Source: Oceanobacillus sp. CFH 90083 | Lineage (GTDB): Bacteria; Bacillota; Bacilli; Bacillales; Amphibacillaceae | Length of the DNA stretch: 36,398 nucleotides | Reading direction: 5' to 3' | Assembly: GCF_009389585.1 (NCBI RefSeq) | Contig: NZ_VIYG01000001.1 | Location: forward strand, 490,706-527,103 | Shown here: piece after piece, positions 17,623 to 25,665 of the stretch | How the letters are laid out: each line of letters begins with the position of its first letter | How positions within the stretch are numbered: the first letter of the stretch is position 1 | Position numbers and translations under genes: made by a program | The notes under the pieces: model-generated | Databases searched by the model: none | Seen by the model: only the letters and a program-made list of their open reading frames with translations | What the model was told of the DNA's origin: nothing

Positions 17623-18240
17623 TTATGATAAAAACAGCTTTGTTGACCCGCGCCCTGACTTACCTTTAGAGCTTGTTTTCGGATAACTGCGCCGCGAGCT
17701 TGCTCTGGATGAGAGCCATCTTTCTAAAAAGTGCGCGGCGTCTCCATCCTGCTGTGCTTCCAGCGCCTTCATCAAAATCAGTGCCGAGGCCTTTGCATCC
17801 TCTAATGCGTGATGGTGAATGAAGGGGATGTCATGATAACCAGCAACGGTATGTAAACGGTGATTTTCCAGGTGAGGCCATACACGCTGCGAAATTTTCA
17901 CGGTACATAAAGAAGAATAATTCGGATGCTCTAAATCATATTTTAATAATGATTGACGCAGTACGCTCATATCAAAGCTGGCATTATGCGCCACAAGAAC
18001 ATGCCCTTCCAGCCTTTCCTGAAGGCTTGGCCACAAATTTTCAAAAGTCGGTGCCTCCTGTACATTATCCTCCCTGATGCCATGAATACGAACATTCATA
18101 CTGCGAAAAGTGCTCAATGGGTTAATCAATGTGTAATATTCATCAATAATCGCATGTTCATCAAAGCGGACAATTCCTATGGAGCAGGCACTGTTTCTTT
18201 TTTCATTGGCTGTTTCAAAATCAATGGCTGCAAACTTCAT
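17623..18240 (-). CDS. DnaQ-like 3'-5' exonuclease (DEDDh)
   Basis: 205-residue protein with a complete DEDDh active site: Asp7 and Glu9 (IDFETA), Asp90 (HNASFD), His143 and Asp148 (HHALEDA). It belongs to the DNA polymerase III epsilon-type exonuclease family. The catalytic domain ends near residue 165; a serine- and arginine-rich basic tail (177-198) follows and could bind nucleic acid. It is a stand-alone exonuclease, not the proofreading domain of PolC. It starts 6 bp after the MBL hydrolase gene with AGGAG upstream, so the two are co-transcribed. Confidence 0.85.
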   Translation of the reverse strand: MKFAAIDFETANEKRNSACSIGIVRFDEHAIIDEYYTLINPLSTFRSMNVRIHGIREDNVQEAPTFENLWPSLQERLEGHVLVAHNASFDMSVLRQSLLKYDLEHPNYSSLCTVKISQRVWPHLENHRLHTVAGYHDIPFIHHHALEDAKASALILMKALEAQQDGDAAHFLERWLSSRASSRRSYPKTSSKGKSGRGSTKLFLS

Positions 18241-18246
18241 CTTTTA

Positions 18247-19203
18247 TCAGCTCCTAATAGCTTGTAAATCTTTTGCAGGAAGACCATAATATTTCTTCCC
18301 TTTTTTGACCTGTACTTTAATTTTCGACTGCTCCTCTAAATAAATTAATCGTGTCAGAGTAGCCATAAATTGACTGGCAAATGCGATGCTTTTCATTGGT
18401 CCATAAGCTTTTGTTGTCAATTTAAAAGCTGTCATTTCTCCCGTTTCCATCAACTCTAATAATTGCTCCATCCGCTTTTCATGACGATATAAAATATCCG
18501 TGATTCGTTCATCTAAGTATTCAACGGGGTCACCATGTCCCGGCAATGCCAGACGTACCTGATATTCTTTTAACAGCTCCAATGCTCCAAAGTAAGCCTC
18601 CATCGGATTATGCTCTTCTCCCATCCAAAGTCCAATGACCGGAGAAAGGTGATTTAATACATGATCGCCGATAATCATCACCTCTGTCTCCAGCTGATAG
18701 AAGCAATAATGGTCCGGAGCATGGCCAGGTGTCCATATGGTCTGATAAGAACGATTTCCAAGTGTTATTTCGTCATTATCATCAAAAAAACCATCCGGTT
18801 CAAATTTATAAATATGGGATTCGTCTTTTATCTTTAAAGGAATCGGCGGCGCTCCATGTTTTTTTATTAAGCTTTTAAGCCGCTTTTTACGCGCTTTGGC
18901 ATCTCTTCCTTTACACATTTCTTTATAACCGCGCCTGGACACATACACCGGAATTTCATATATTTCCTGAAACCAGCGCGCTAAGCCGATATGATCCTCA
19001 TGTGTATGTGTCAGAACAAGCTTCTCTATTTTATAGTTTCTGAAAGCACGCTCCCATAATGCTCTCGTTTCCGGTGCATCAATACCTGTATCAATCACGG
19101 TATAGCCATGATTCCCTTTTATAAAATAACTGTTTACCTCTCCCATCGCCCCTTTATAGCGGACAACCAGACGGTAAATATCATCTGTTATTTGCTCTAG
19201 CAT
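18247..19203 (-). CDS. MBL-fold metallo-hydrolase
   Basis: 318-residue metallo-beta-lactamase fold hydrolase. The zinc motif is HTHEDH (66-71); further ligands are His in TPGHAPDH, Asp in IIGDHVL and His in LPGHGDPV. A C-terminal helical domain of about 90 residues after residue 230 matches relatives annotated as hydroxyacylglutathione hydrolase-like or LACTB2-like (BLACT winged helix). The reaction is not known. Some LACTB2-type proteins are nucleases, which would fit its pairing with the exonuclease gene, but this is speculation. Confidence 0.8.
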   Translation of the reverse strand: MLEQITDDIYRLVVRYKGAMGEVNSYFIKGNHGYTVIDTGIDAPETRALWERAFRNYKIEKLVLTHTHEDHIGLARWFQEIYEIPVYVSRRGYKEMCKGRDAKARKKRLKSLIKKHGAPPIPLKIKDESHIYKFEPDGFFDDNDEITLGNRSYQTIWTPGHAPDHYCFYQLETEVMIIGDHVLNHLSPVIGLWMGEEHNPMEAYFGALELLKEYQVRLALPGHGDPVEYLDERITDILYRHEKRMEQLLELMETGEMTAFKLTTKAYGPMKSIAFASQFMATLTRLIYLEEQSKIKVQVKKGKKYYGLPAKDLQAIRS

Positions 19204-19362
19204 GTCAGACCTCTCTTTTCTACAATCCTTTATATTGTCATTTTATCGTTAATTTGGGGATTTGCAAAATAAAAATCATCAGCTATATAGGGCTACACCA
19301 AAATCTACGGTTATATGCATAGGTGAACTCTGTGCTTTTCCTTCTATCCTTTTCTAACGTGT

Positions 19363-19394
19363 AAAAAAAGAAAGGAAGTGAAATCACTCCCTTT
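19363..19394 (-). terminator. Terminator of proBA
   Basis: An 11-bp stem AAAGGGAGTGA / TCACTTCCTTT with a 2-nt loop is followed by TTTTTTT on the minus strand after proA. The remainder of the 207-bp gap to the MBL gene shows nothing else. Confidence 0.9.
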
Positions 19395-19410
19395 GCTCTT
19401 TTACTTCATG

Positions 19411-20658
19411 CTATTCACGAATTTGCCCATCACCGGAAACGATAAATTTATTCGATGTTAATGCCTTCAGCCCCATTGGACCTCTTGCATGCAGCTTTTG
19501 CGTACTGATCCCGATCTCTGCACCAAATCCAAATTCAAAACCATCCGTAAAACGGGTTGATGCATTATGGTATACCGTTGTGGCATCTACTTTTTGTTTA
19601 AAAATTTCAGCATGCTTTGCGGTTTCTGTAATAATGGCTTCCGAATGCTTTGTACCATAGGTATTAATATGATCAATAGCCTCATAAACATCCTCTACGA
19701 TCTTGACACTGATTTCCAGCCCGAGATATTCTGTTTCCCAGTCTGCTTCCGTTGCTTTTTGTACAAATGGGATTTCCTCCACAACACGCGCATCGCCATG
19801 TATGGTTACACCTTTTTCAATCAGTGAGGCAATTAAATCATTCCCATAGCTGTCAAACCAATCGGATTGGATAAGCAGGGTTTCAATCGCATTACAAACG
19901 GATGGACGCTGCAGTTTTGCGTTTAATGTGATTTCCTTTGCCATCTCAGGATTTGCTGTTGTATCAATAAAGATATGGCAGTTTCCTGCACCGGTTTCAA
20001 TAACAGGCACACGTGACTCTCTGACAACTGTATCAATTAAATTTTTTCCTCCACGCGGGATAAGCACGTCCAGATATTCATTTAAACGGAATAATTCATT
20101 TGCTGTTTCTCTGCTTGTATCTTCTATTAATTGAACGGCATCCGGAATAACAGCACTATCTGCCAGCGCCTCATGAATTACCTTGACAATCGCTAAATTA
20201 GAATGAATTGCCGAGGAGCTGCCACGTAAGATGATAGCATTTCCAGTTTTTATCGCAAGTGTTGCTGCATCCACAGTTACATTCGGTCTTGCTTCATAAA
20301 TCATGCCGACAACCCCGATAGGCACGCGTGTATTTACTATTTTTAAACCATTATCCTTCTCAATGGTTTCCAATACTTCACCAATTGGATCTGTTAAATT
20401 AATAATTTGCAGAATGGCATCAGCAATATCAGCAATTCGCTGCTTATTTAATTCCACACGGTCAAGCAGTGATGCAGATAATCCTTTCTCCTTACCCGCT
20501 TGAATATCAAGATGATTGGCTGCAAGAATTGCTTTCTCATTAGCTCGCAATCCATCGGCAATTTTTAATAATGCGTCATTTTTTTCCTTAGTGGTACATG
20601 TTCCAATTTGATAGCTGGCTTTCTTGGCCAGCTTTCCTTTTTCTATCACTTCACTCAT
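19411..20658 (-). CDS. proA: Gamma-glutamyl phosphate reductase ProA
   Basis: 415 residues. Catalyses the NADPH-dependent reduction of gamma-glutamyl phosphate to glutamate semialdehyde, the second step of proline synthesis. Aldehyde dehydrogenase fold with catalytic Cys255 ([11 protein letters not shown]) and conserved PRGGKNLI (201-208). The length is that of B. subtilis ProA. The start overlaps the proB stop by 4 bp, so the two are coupled. Expression is set by the T-box leader before proB. Confidence 0.95.
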   Translation of the reverse strand: MSEVIEKGKLAKKASYQIGTCTTKEKNDALLKIADGLRANEKAILAANHLDIQAGKEKGLSASLLDRVELNKQRIADIADAILQIINLTDPIGEVLETIEKDNGLKIVNTRVPIGVVGMIYEARPNVTVDAATLAIKTGNAIILRGSSSAIHSNLAIVKVIHEALADSAVIPDAVQLIEDTSRETANELFRLNEYLDVLIPRGGKNLIDTVVRESRVPVIETGAGNCHIFIDTTANPEMAKEITLNAKLQRPSVCNAIETLLIQSDWFDSYGNDLIASLIEKGVTIHGDARVVEEIPFVQKATEADWETEYLGLEISVKIVEDVYEAIDHINTYGTKHSEAIITETAKHAEIFKQKVDATTVYHNASTRFTDGFEFGFGAEIGISTQKLHARGPMGLKALTSNKFIVSGDGQIRE

Positions 20659-21773
20659 GATAATTCTCCTTTCATTGTCTCAAATGATACCCATTTGTCA
20701 CGATGGATAACCTCAATCGTTGGTACAGTGTGAATATAGGTTGATTCACGAAGCTTCATAACAGCTTCTAATTCATCGGAAGAGCATTTTACCTGCCCTC
20801 TGCCCAATAAAGCAGACTTGCCATAAACCTCAACAACATCTCCTTTCGCAAAATAACCTTCTACTGCAGTAATTCCAGGGGAAAGCAGGCTGCTGCCATG
20901 ATATTTCAAAGCTTTTTCCGCTCCTTCATCTACTACTACTCTGCCATCCAAGTGCGAATGAAGGGAAATCCACTGTTTATTTGCCGGTAAATGTGCTTTC
21001 CTTTCACTGTCAATATAGGTGCCGTCTCCCTCACCTTTTAAGATGTCTGCCAGTTTTTCTTTTCCGTGACCGCGTCCGATAAATACCGGAATGCCTACGG
21101 AGGATGCCATTTTAGCAGCCAGCAGCTTTGACTTCATACCGCCTGTTCCAACCTTGGAGCCTGTTGCATCTGTCTGTTTAATCAGCTCGGTACTAAGCTT
21201 CATTAAATGGTTATATCGTGTTGCATCTGGATGTCGAGCCGGATTTTTATCATATATCCCGTTGATATCTGTTAAAATCACTAAATGATCCGCATGAATT
21301 AAGCCGCTCACTAAAGCAGAAAGCATATCATTATCTCCAAACGTCAGTTCATCTATGGCAACTGTATCATTTTCATTAATAATCGGAATGACACGCCTTT
21401 CCAGCAATTCTTCCATCGTTGCATACGCATTACGGTATCTTCCCTGATCAGAAAAATCACTTCTTGTCAGAAGAATTTGAGCAGCGGTAATATTATATTC
21501 CTCTAATTTTTCCATATATGTCTGAATAAGCAAGCCCTGCCCAACCGCTGCTGCTGCCTGCTTTCCTTTTTGTGTAACCGGTCTTGAAGAATAGCCTAAT
21601 TGCTTGAAACCAGCTGCTATCGCTCCAGAGGAAACTAAAATGACCTCCATATTCCTCTGGTGAAGCAGTGCCAGCGCATGCACATGATCCTCCAGCTGCT
21701 CGAGATCGATCTCTCCATGCGTATTAGTTAAGGAACTGCTGCCTATTTTAACGACAATACGTTTTGCTGCCAT
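20655..21773 (-). CDS. proB: Glutamate 5-kinase ProB
   Basis: 372 residues. Phosphorylates glutamate using ATP, the first step of proline synthesis. The amino acid kinase domain (about 4-255) begins [10 protein letters not shown] and contains [12 protein letters not shown] and [13 protein letters not shown], which contribute to glutamate and ATP binding. A PUA domain (about 275-360) follows, as in full-length ProB. It is probably feedback-inhibited by proline, as in the family. AGAAAGGTGG lies upstream of the ATG. It is the first gene of proBA, controlled by a proline T-box. Confidence 0.95.
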   Translation of the reverse strand: MAAKRIVVKIGSSSLTNTHGEIDLEQLEDHVHALALLHQRNMEVILVSSGAIAAGFKQLGYSSRPVTQKGKQAAAAVGQGLLIQTYMEKLEEYNITAAQILLTRSDFSDQGRYRNAYATMEELLERRVIPIINENDTVAIDELTFGDNDMLSALVSGLIHADHLVILTDINGIYDKNPARHPDATRYNHLMKLSTELIKQTDATGSKVGTGGMKSKLLAAKMASSVGIPVFIGRGHGKEKLADILKGEGDGTYIDSERKAHLPANKQWISLHSHLDGRVVVDEGAEKALKYHGSSLLSPGITAVEGYFAKGDVVEVYGKSALLGRGQVKCSSDELEAVMKLRESTYIHTVPTIEVIHRDKWVSFETMKGELS

Positions 21774-21817
21774 TGTTATTCCACCTTTCTACAAAACAAA
21801 ACTCTTTACCTATAATA

Positions 21818-22152
21818 AAGAAAACTCTCCCATCCCTACATAACGAAGGGACGAAAGAGCTTACTTCCGCGGTACCACCACATCTTAAATACAATACTTT
21901 AATTGGATGTTCAAATAGATGCCGAATTAGAAGCAGCTTTTTGAACATACTTTGGAAGAATTGTATTTCACTTATCCCATGATAACGTTTGGGGAACGCT
22001 TATGTTTTTGCATAAGACTGAAAAAGGCAGGTTCAGTAAATCAGCAATGAGGAATCTCTCAGCTTTAGCAAGGAAATAACCCTATCCTCCAATTCCATCT
22101 CTGACATTGTGATAGTTTACTTACTAGTCCTTCCATAACGTTCAATGTATTG
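21818..22152 (-). promoter_or_regulatory. T-box leader of proBA, proline specifier
   Basis: The leader contains the antiterminator core TGGTACCGCG (21877-21868), followed by a terminator (CTCTTTCGTCCCT against AGGGATGGGAGAG, then TTTTCTTT). Stem I shows GAGATGGAATTGG and GCTGAGAGATTC. The specifier loop reads GAA-CCT-GC, with the proline codon CCU at 22031-22029. Uncharged tRNA-Pro should stabilise the antiterminator and allow read-through into proBA. Unusually, the hairpin between Stem I and the antiterminator carries a 46-bp insertion (separate entry). Confidence 0.93.
21901..21946 (+). mobile_element. Miniature repeat element inserted in the T-box leader
   Basis: A 46-bp segment with inverted ends (ATGTTCAAA ... 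TTTGAACAT) is flanked on both sides by ATACTTT (21894-21900 and 21947-21953). Its left 27 nt match the left end of repeat copy B in 22 of 27 aligned columns, including AATTAGAAGCA. Its right end CTTTTTGAACAT matches the right ends of copies A and B. Deleting it with one ATACTTT joins arms 21887-21899 and 21956-21968 into a 13-bp stem with one mismatch and a 3-nt loop. Boundaries may be off by a few bases. Confidence 0.7.
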
Positions 22153-22158
22153 ATATTA

Positions 22159-22187
22159 ATTATTATCAGATTTTTTCCCGTTGTCAA
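22159..22187 (-). promoter_or_regulatory. SigA-type promoter of proBA
   Basis: -35 TTGACA (22187-22182, perfect), 17-bp spacer, -10 AATAAT (22164-22159) on the minus strand, just upstream of the T-box Stem I. Confidence 0.85.
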
Positions 22188-22222
22188 TAGGAAAATACAA
22201 CTTCCTTTATAAAACACAAATA

Positions 22223-22251
22223 TTGATTCTAAAATATCAGAAAAGTATACT
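22223..22251 (+). promoter_or_regulatory. SigA-type promoter of the NRDE-cyd operon
   Basis: -35 TTGATT (22223-22228), 17-bp spacer, -10 TATACT (22246-22251). The start is expected near 22258, about 40 nt before the NRDE start codon. Confidence 0.65.
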
Positions 22252-22296
22252 GGATACAACTATATGATACAAGATTAAAGGAGGCTGTTCTATTCT

Positions 22297-23061
22297 ATGT
22301 GCTTAATCACCTTTGCTTATCATACTCATCCACAATACAAATTAATTTTACTTAGTAACCGGGATGAGTTTTACAATCGACCTACGCTTCCGGCAGCTTT
22401 TTGGGAGGATAAACCAGATATTCTGGCCGGCAGAGATTTATTACAGCAGGGAACGTGGCTGGCCGTTTCAAAGCAAGGAAAATTTGCAGCAGTGACGAAC
22501 TATCGGGACCCTGCTCTTCCAGAAGTCAAAACATTTTCACGCGGGGAGCTCCCGGTGAATTTTTTGTTACAGAATATTGACGGGGCAGCTTTTTTAAGCC
22601 AGCTTTCAAAAAATCGTCATAACTATGCTGGATATAACATTCTTTTCGGTGACAAAGACACATTGTATCACTATAATAATGTGTATAATCAAGGTTTGAA
22701 AATAGAAGCAGGGATTCATGGATTAAGTAACGATACGCTGAATACCTCCTGGCCAAAGGTCGAACGTTCTAAAAGTGGGCTCGCCCAATATATACAGACA
22801 CACACAGAAATGAAAACAGAAGATTTATTGCACCTTTTAAAAAATCGGACACAGGCTGATGATAAATCCCTGCCTCAGACAGGGATTCCTGCTGATTTAG
22901 AAAAAGCATTGTCTTCTATTTTTATTGCGACACCGGAATACGGCACCAGAGCGTCCACTATTTTACTTATTGACTACGATAATAACGTTATTTTTATTGA
23001 AAAAACGTATGATAAGGAGGATATTTTTCAGCACTATCAATTTTTCATTCAATCGGATTAA
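22297..23061 (+). CDS. NRDE-family protein (TANGO2-like)
   Basis: 254 residues, named after the Asn-Arg-Asp-Glu motif seen in LLSNRDEFYNRP (about 18-29). The N-terminus is MCLITFAYH; Cys2 would become the N-terminal nucleophile after Met removal, as in Ntn-type folds. Other family blocks are WLAVSKQGKFAAVTNYRDP and TRASTILLID. Eukaryotic TANGO2 is linked to haem and lipid handling, but the bacterial role is not settled. AAAGGAGG lies upstream. cydA begins 61 bp downstream with no terminator between, so the two are probably co-transcribed. Confidence 0.85.
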   Translation: MCLITFAYHTHPQYKLILLSNRDEFYNRPTLPAAFWEDKPDILAGRDLLQQGTWLAVSKQGKFAAVTNYRDPALPEVKTFSRGELPVNFLLQNIDGAAFLSQLSKNRHNYAGYNILFGDKDTLYHYNNVYNQGLKIEAGIHGLSNDTLNTSWPKVERSKSGLAQYIQTHTEMKTEDLLHLLKNRTQADDKSLPQTGIPADLEKALSSIFIATPEYGTRASTILLIDYDNNVIFIEKTYDKEDIFQHYQFFIQSD

Positions 23062-23122
23062 ATCTTTGTACACAGGGAATGTTAAAAAATAGAGATAAAA
23101 AATACATAAGGGAGGTTAACCC

Positions 23123-24466
23123 ATGACCTTATTTGAAGATCCGGCATTTGCCAGCAGAATGCTGACGCTGTTGACATTATCATTTCATATTATTTATGCC
23201 ACAATTGGTGTCGGTGTTCCTTTAATGATTATGATTGCCCAGTGGATTGGTATCAAAAATAATGATCAGCATTATCTATTGATGGCCAGACGCTGGGCAA
23301 AAGGATTTGTGGTTACCGTTGCTGTCGGTGTAGTAACTGGTACTGCAATTGGACTTCAATTATCACTGCTATGGCCAAGCTTTATGGAGTTAGCAGGAAA
23401 TATCATTGCCCTGCCATTATTTATGGAAGTATTCGCCTTTTTCTTTGAAGCTATTTTCTTAGGTATTTATTTATATACCTGGGATCGTTTTGATAACCAG
23501 AAAAAGCATTTGCTGCTATTAATTCCGGTAGCTGTCGGCGGCGGTATGTCGGCTTATTTTATCACCGTGGTAAATTCATTTATGAATAGTCCCGCAGGCT
23601 TTGATATTATCGGCGGAGAGCTGGTCAATGCGAATCCGCTGCTTGCGATGTTTACCGTATCGATGCCGACAAAGGTGGCTCATGTGCTATCCACAGCCTA
23701 TATGACAGTTGCCTTTATGCTGGCTGCCATTGCAGCATTTCGGCTGATTCAAAAGAAAAATAAAGACTACCATAAAAAAGCTTTGCATATGACAATGAAA
23801 ATTGGTCTAATTTTTGCAATTGCCACTGCTTTAATTGGCGATTTATCCGGGAAATACTTAGCGGAATATCAGCCTGAAAAGCTGGCTGCAGCTGAATGGC
23901 ATTTTGAAACAACAACCGAAGCACCGCTTGTAATGTGGGGAATATTGGGAGAAGATAATGAACCAAAATATGCTCTGCATATTCCTTATGCCTTAAGCAT
24001 TTTGGCACATGGACTGCCAAGCTCAGAGGTAACTGGGCTGGAAGAGTTTCCAGCTGAAGAACAGCCCCCGCTTGTTATTCATTATTTCTTTGATACAATG
24101 GTCACAATTGGTATGTTTATGATTGCTCTATCTCTGTTTTACTGGTTCGGCATGCGCAGGAAATGGAGCTTTGTTGAAAAGACCTGGTATCGCTGGCTGA
24201 TTGTTACAGGCGGTCCCCTGTCCTTCTTAGCGATTGAAGCCGGTTGGTGGATGGCTGAAGTTGGTCGTCAGCCATGGATTCTGAGAGGGATTATGACGAT
24301 TGAGGAAGCAGCTACAACAAGTGATTATGTCGGCTGGATGTTTGTGCTTTTCGCCCTCCTTTACTTCATTCTGGGCGTTGGTACCGTTGTCGTATTAAGG
24401 CATATGTTTCGGAAAAACCCTGTTGAGAAGGATTTAGAGCGTATCCAAGGTGGTGACCGGTCATGA
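23123..24466 (+). CDS. cydA: Cytochrome bd-type quinol oxidase subunit I
   Basis: 447-residue haem-bearing subunit with about nine membrane segments. The N-terminal His22 (LTLSFHIIYATIGVG) is the expected ligand of the high-spin haem, and the conserved GRQPW lies in the C-terminal third. The extracytoplasmic quinol loop is short. The length fits the short-loop CydA of Geobacillus and B. subtilis YthA better than the longer B. subtilis CydA. The enzyme oxidises quinol and reduces oxygen to water. AAGGGAGG lies 7 bp before the ATG. Confidence 0.9.
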   Translation: MTLFEDPAFASRMLTLLTLSFHIIYATIGVGVPLMIMIAQWIGIKNNDQHYLLMARRWAKGFVVTVAVGVVTGTAIGLQLSLLWPSFMELAGNIIALPLFMEVFAFFFEAIFLGIYLYTWDRFDNQKKHLLLLIPVAVGGGMSAYFITVVNSFMNSPAGFDIIGGELVNANPLLAMFTVSMPTKVAHVLSTAYMTVAFMLAAIAAFRLIQKKNKDYHKKALHMTMKIGLIFAIATALIGDLSGKYLAEYQPEKLAAAEWHFETTTEAPLVMWGILGEDNEPKYALHIPYALSILAHGLPSSEVTGLEEFPAEEQPPLVIHYFFDTMVTIGMFMIALSLFYWFGMRRKWSFVEKTWYRWLIVTGGPLSFLAIEAGWWMAEVGRQPWILRGIMTIEEAATTSDYVGWMFVLFALLYFILGVGTVVVLRHMFRKNPVEKDLERIQGGDRS

Positions 24467-25476
24467 TACTAGAAATCGTCGGAATTTCTGTTCTCTGGTT
24501 ATTCTTATTCGGCTATATTATTGTTGGCTCGATTGATTATGGGGCAGGTTTCTTCAATGCCTACAGTATAGTCACCGGAAAACAGCATATTTTATCCAAG
24601 ATTATTCAGCGCTACTTATCACCAGTCTGGGAAGTTACGAATGTATTCTTTGTCTTTTTCTTTGTCGGGATTATTGGTTTCTTTCCACAATCAGCATACT
24701 ATTTCGGAACTGTTTTATTAATTCCGGGAAGCTTAGCACTGGTTTTATTAGCCATTCGTGGATCTTATTACGCATTTGAATCCTATGGAAAGCAGGGACA
24801 TAAAGGATATGCTATTATGTATGGATTGTCCGGCTTGCTTATTCCTGCTTCCCTATCTATTGTATTAACTATTTCCGAAGGCGGCTTTGTCTTTATGGAA
24901 GATGGTAATCCTGTCTTAGACTACAACGCTTTGTTCTTTAGTCCATTAACCTGGTCCATTGTTGTATTAAGTCTTGTTGCTGTTCTCTATATCTCTGCTG
25001 TTTTCTTAACCTGGTATGCAAATGAAACTGGGGATCAGGCTGCCACAGCTTTAATGAGAAAATACGCATTAGGCTGGTCTGTTCCATTAATCATTGCTGC
25101 GGCAGGAATTATTGTTGAGCTGCGCTTCCACAATACAGCGCATTTTGAAAATCTCTTGAGCCTTTGGTGGATGTTTGCCATTTCCTTTATTCTATGGATT
25201 TTAACTGTCGTTCTTATTTGGAAACGGCGAAATTACGGAGCAGCTTTTTGGCTGCTGACCGGACAGTTTGCTTTCGCATTCTTTGGCTACGGGATAGCGC
25301 ATTATCCATACATTTTGTACCCTTATATCAATATCCATGAAGGGTTTACGAATCCGGCAATGGCCATCTCGCTTATTGTTGTCTTTATCTTGGGTATGGC
25401 ACTCTTGATTCCATCGCTTTATTTACTGTTAAAGCTGTTCCTGTTTGATAAAAACTATATTAAAGGAAAGAAGTGA
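24463..25476 (+). CDS. cydB: Cytochrome bd-type quinol oxidase subunit II
   Basis: 337-residue second subunit with about eight membrane segments. It overlaps cydA by 4 bp (ATGA), so the two are translationally coupled. It lacks haem ligands of its own, as is usual, and supports subunit I; the early GSIDYGAGFFNAYS stretch (about 23-36) is characteristic. It resembles B. subtilis YthB and Geobacillus CydB in length. A 30-residue membrane peptide gene follows 4 bp later. Confidence 0.9.
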   Translation: MILEIVGISVLWLFLFGYIIVGSIDYGAGFFNAYSIVTGKQHILSKIIQRYLSPVWEVTNVFFVFFFVGIIGFFPQSAYYFGTVLLIPGSLALVLLAIRGSYYAFESYGKQGHKGYAIMYGLSGLLIPASLSIVLTISEGGFVFMEDGNPVLDYNALFFSPLTWSIVVLSLVAVLYISAVFLTWYANETGDQAATALMRKYALGWSVPLIIAAAGIIVELRFHNTAHFENLLSLWWMFAISFILWILTVVLIWKRRNYGAAFWLLTGQFAFAFFGYGIAHYPYILYPYINIHEGFTNPAMAISLIVVFILGMALLIPSLYLLLKLFLFDKNYIKGKK

Positions 25477-25480
25477 TTAA

Positions 25481-25573
25481 ATGCTGAATCAATTTCTGAT
25501 TTTTATCGCTCCTTTTTTAGTTCTGATTGCAGCAATTGCTTTTGCATTTGTCGCTGCAGCAAAGGATAGATAA
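25481..25573 (+). CDS. cydS: Small cytochrome bd subunit (CydS-like), 30 residues
   Basis: Very short ORF of 30 codons starting ATG CTG AAT and ending in AAGGATAGATAA. The product is one membrane helix (about residues 5-27, rich in Ile, Leu, Phe and Ala) with a charged KDR end. It starts 4 bp after cydB, and AAAGGAAAG lies upstream at loose spacing. The Geobacillus bd oxidase contains a third subunit of 33 residues, CydS, encoded at this place; I assign by position, size and topology. It is last in the operon, directly before a terminator. Confidence 0.75.
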   Translation: MLNQFLIFIAPFLVLIAAIAFAFVAAAKDR

Positions 25574-25575
25574 CC

Positions 25576-25622
25576 AAAGCATCCCTCGTATAGCTGATTT
25601 CCAGCTATACGAGGGATGCTTT
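25576..25622. terminator. Bidirectional terminator between cydABS and cydDC
   Basis: A perfect 21-bp inverted repeat (25576-25596 with 25602-25622), containing CATCCCTCGTATAGCTG, encloses a 5-nt loop. It begins with AAA and ends with TTT, and so can serve both convergent operons. Confidence 0.9.
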
Positions 25623-25665
25623 ATTCAAAAGTACAGGCTATCTCATTGATATCTGAGAGCAGAAC

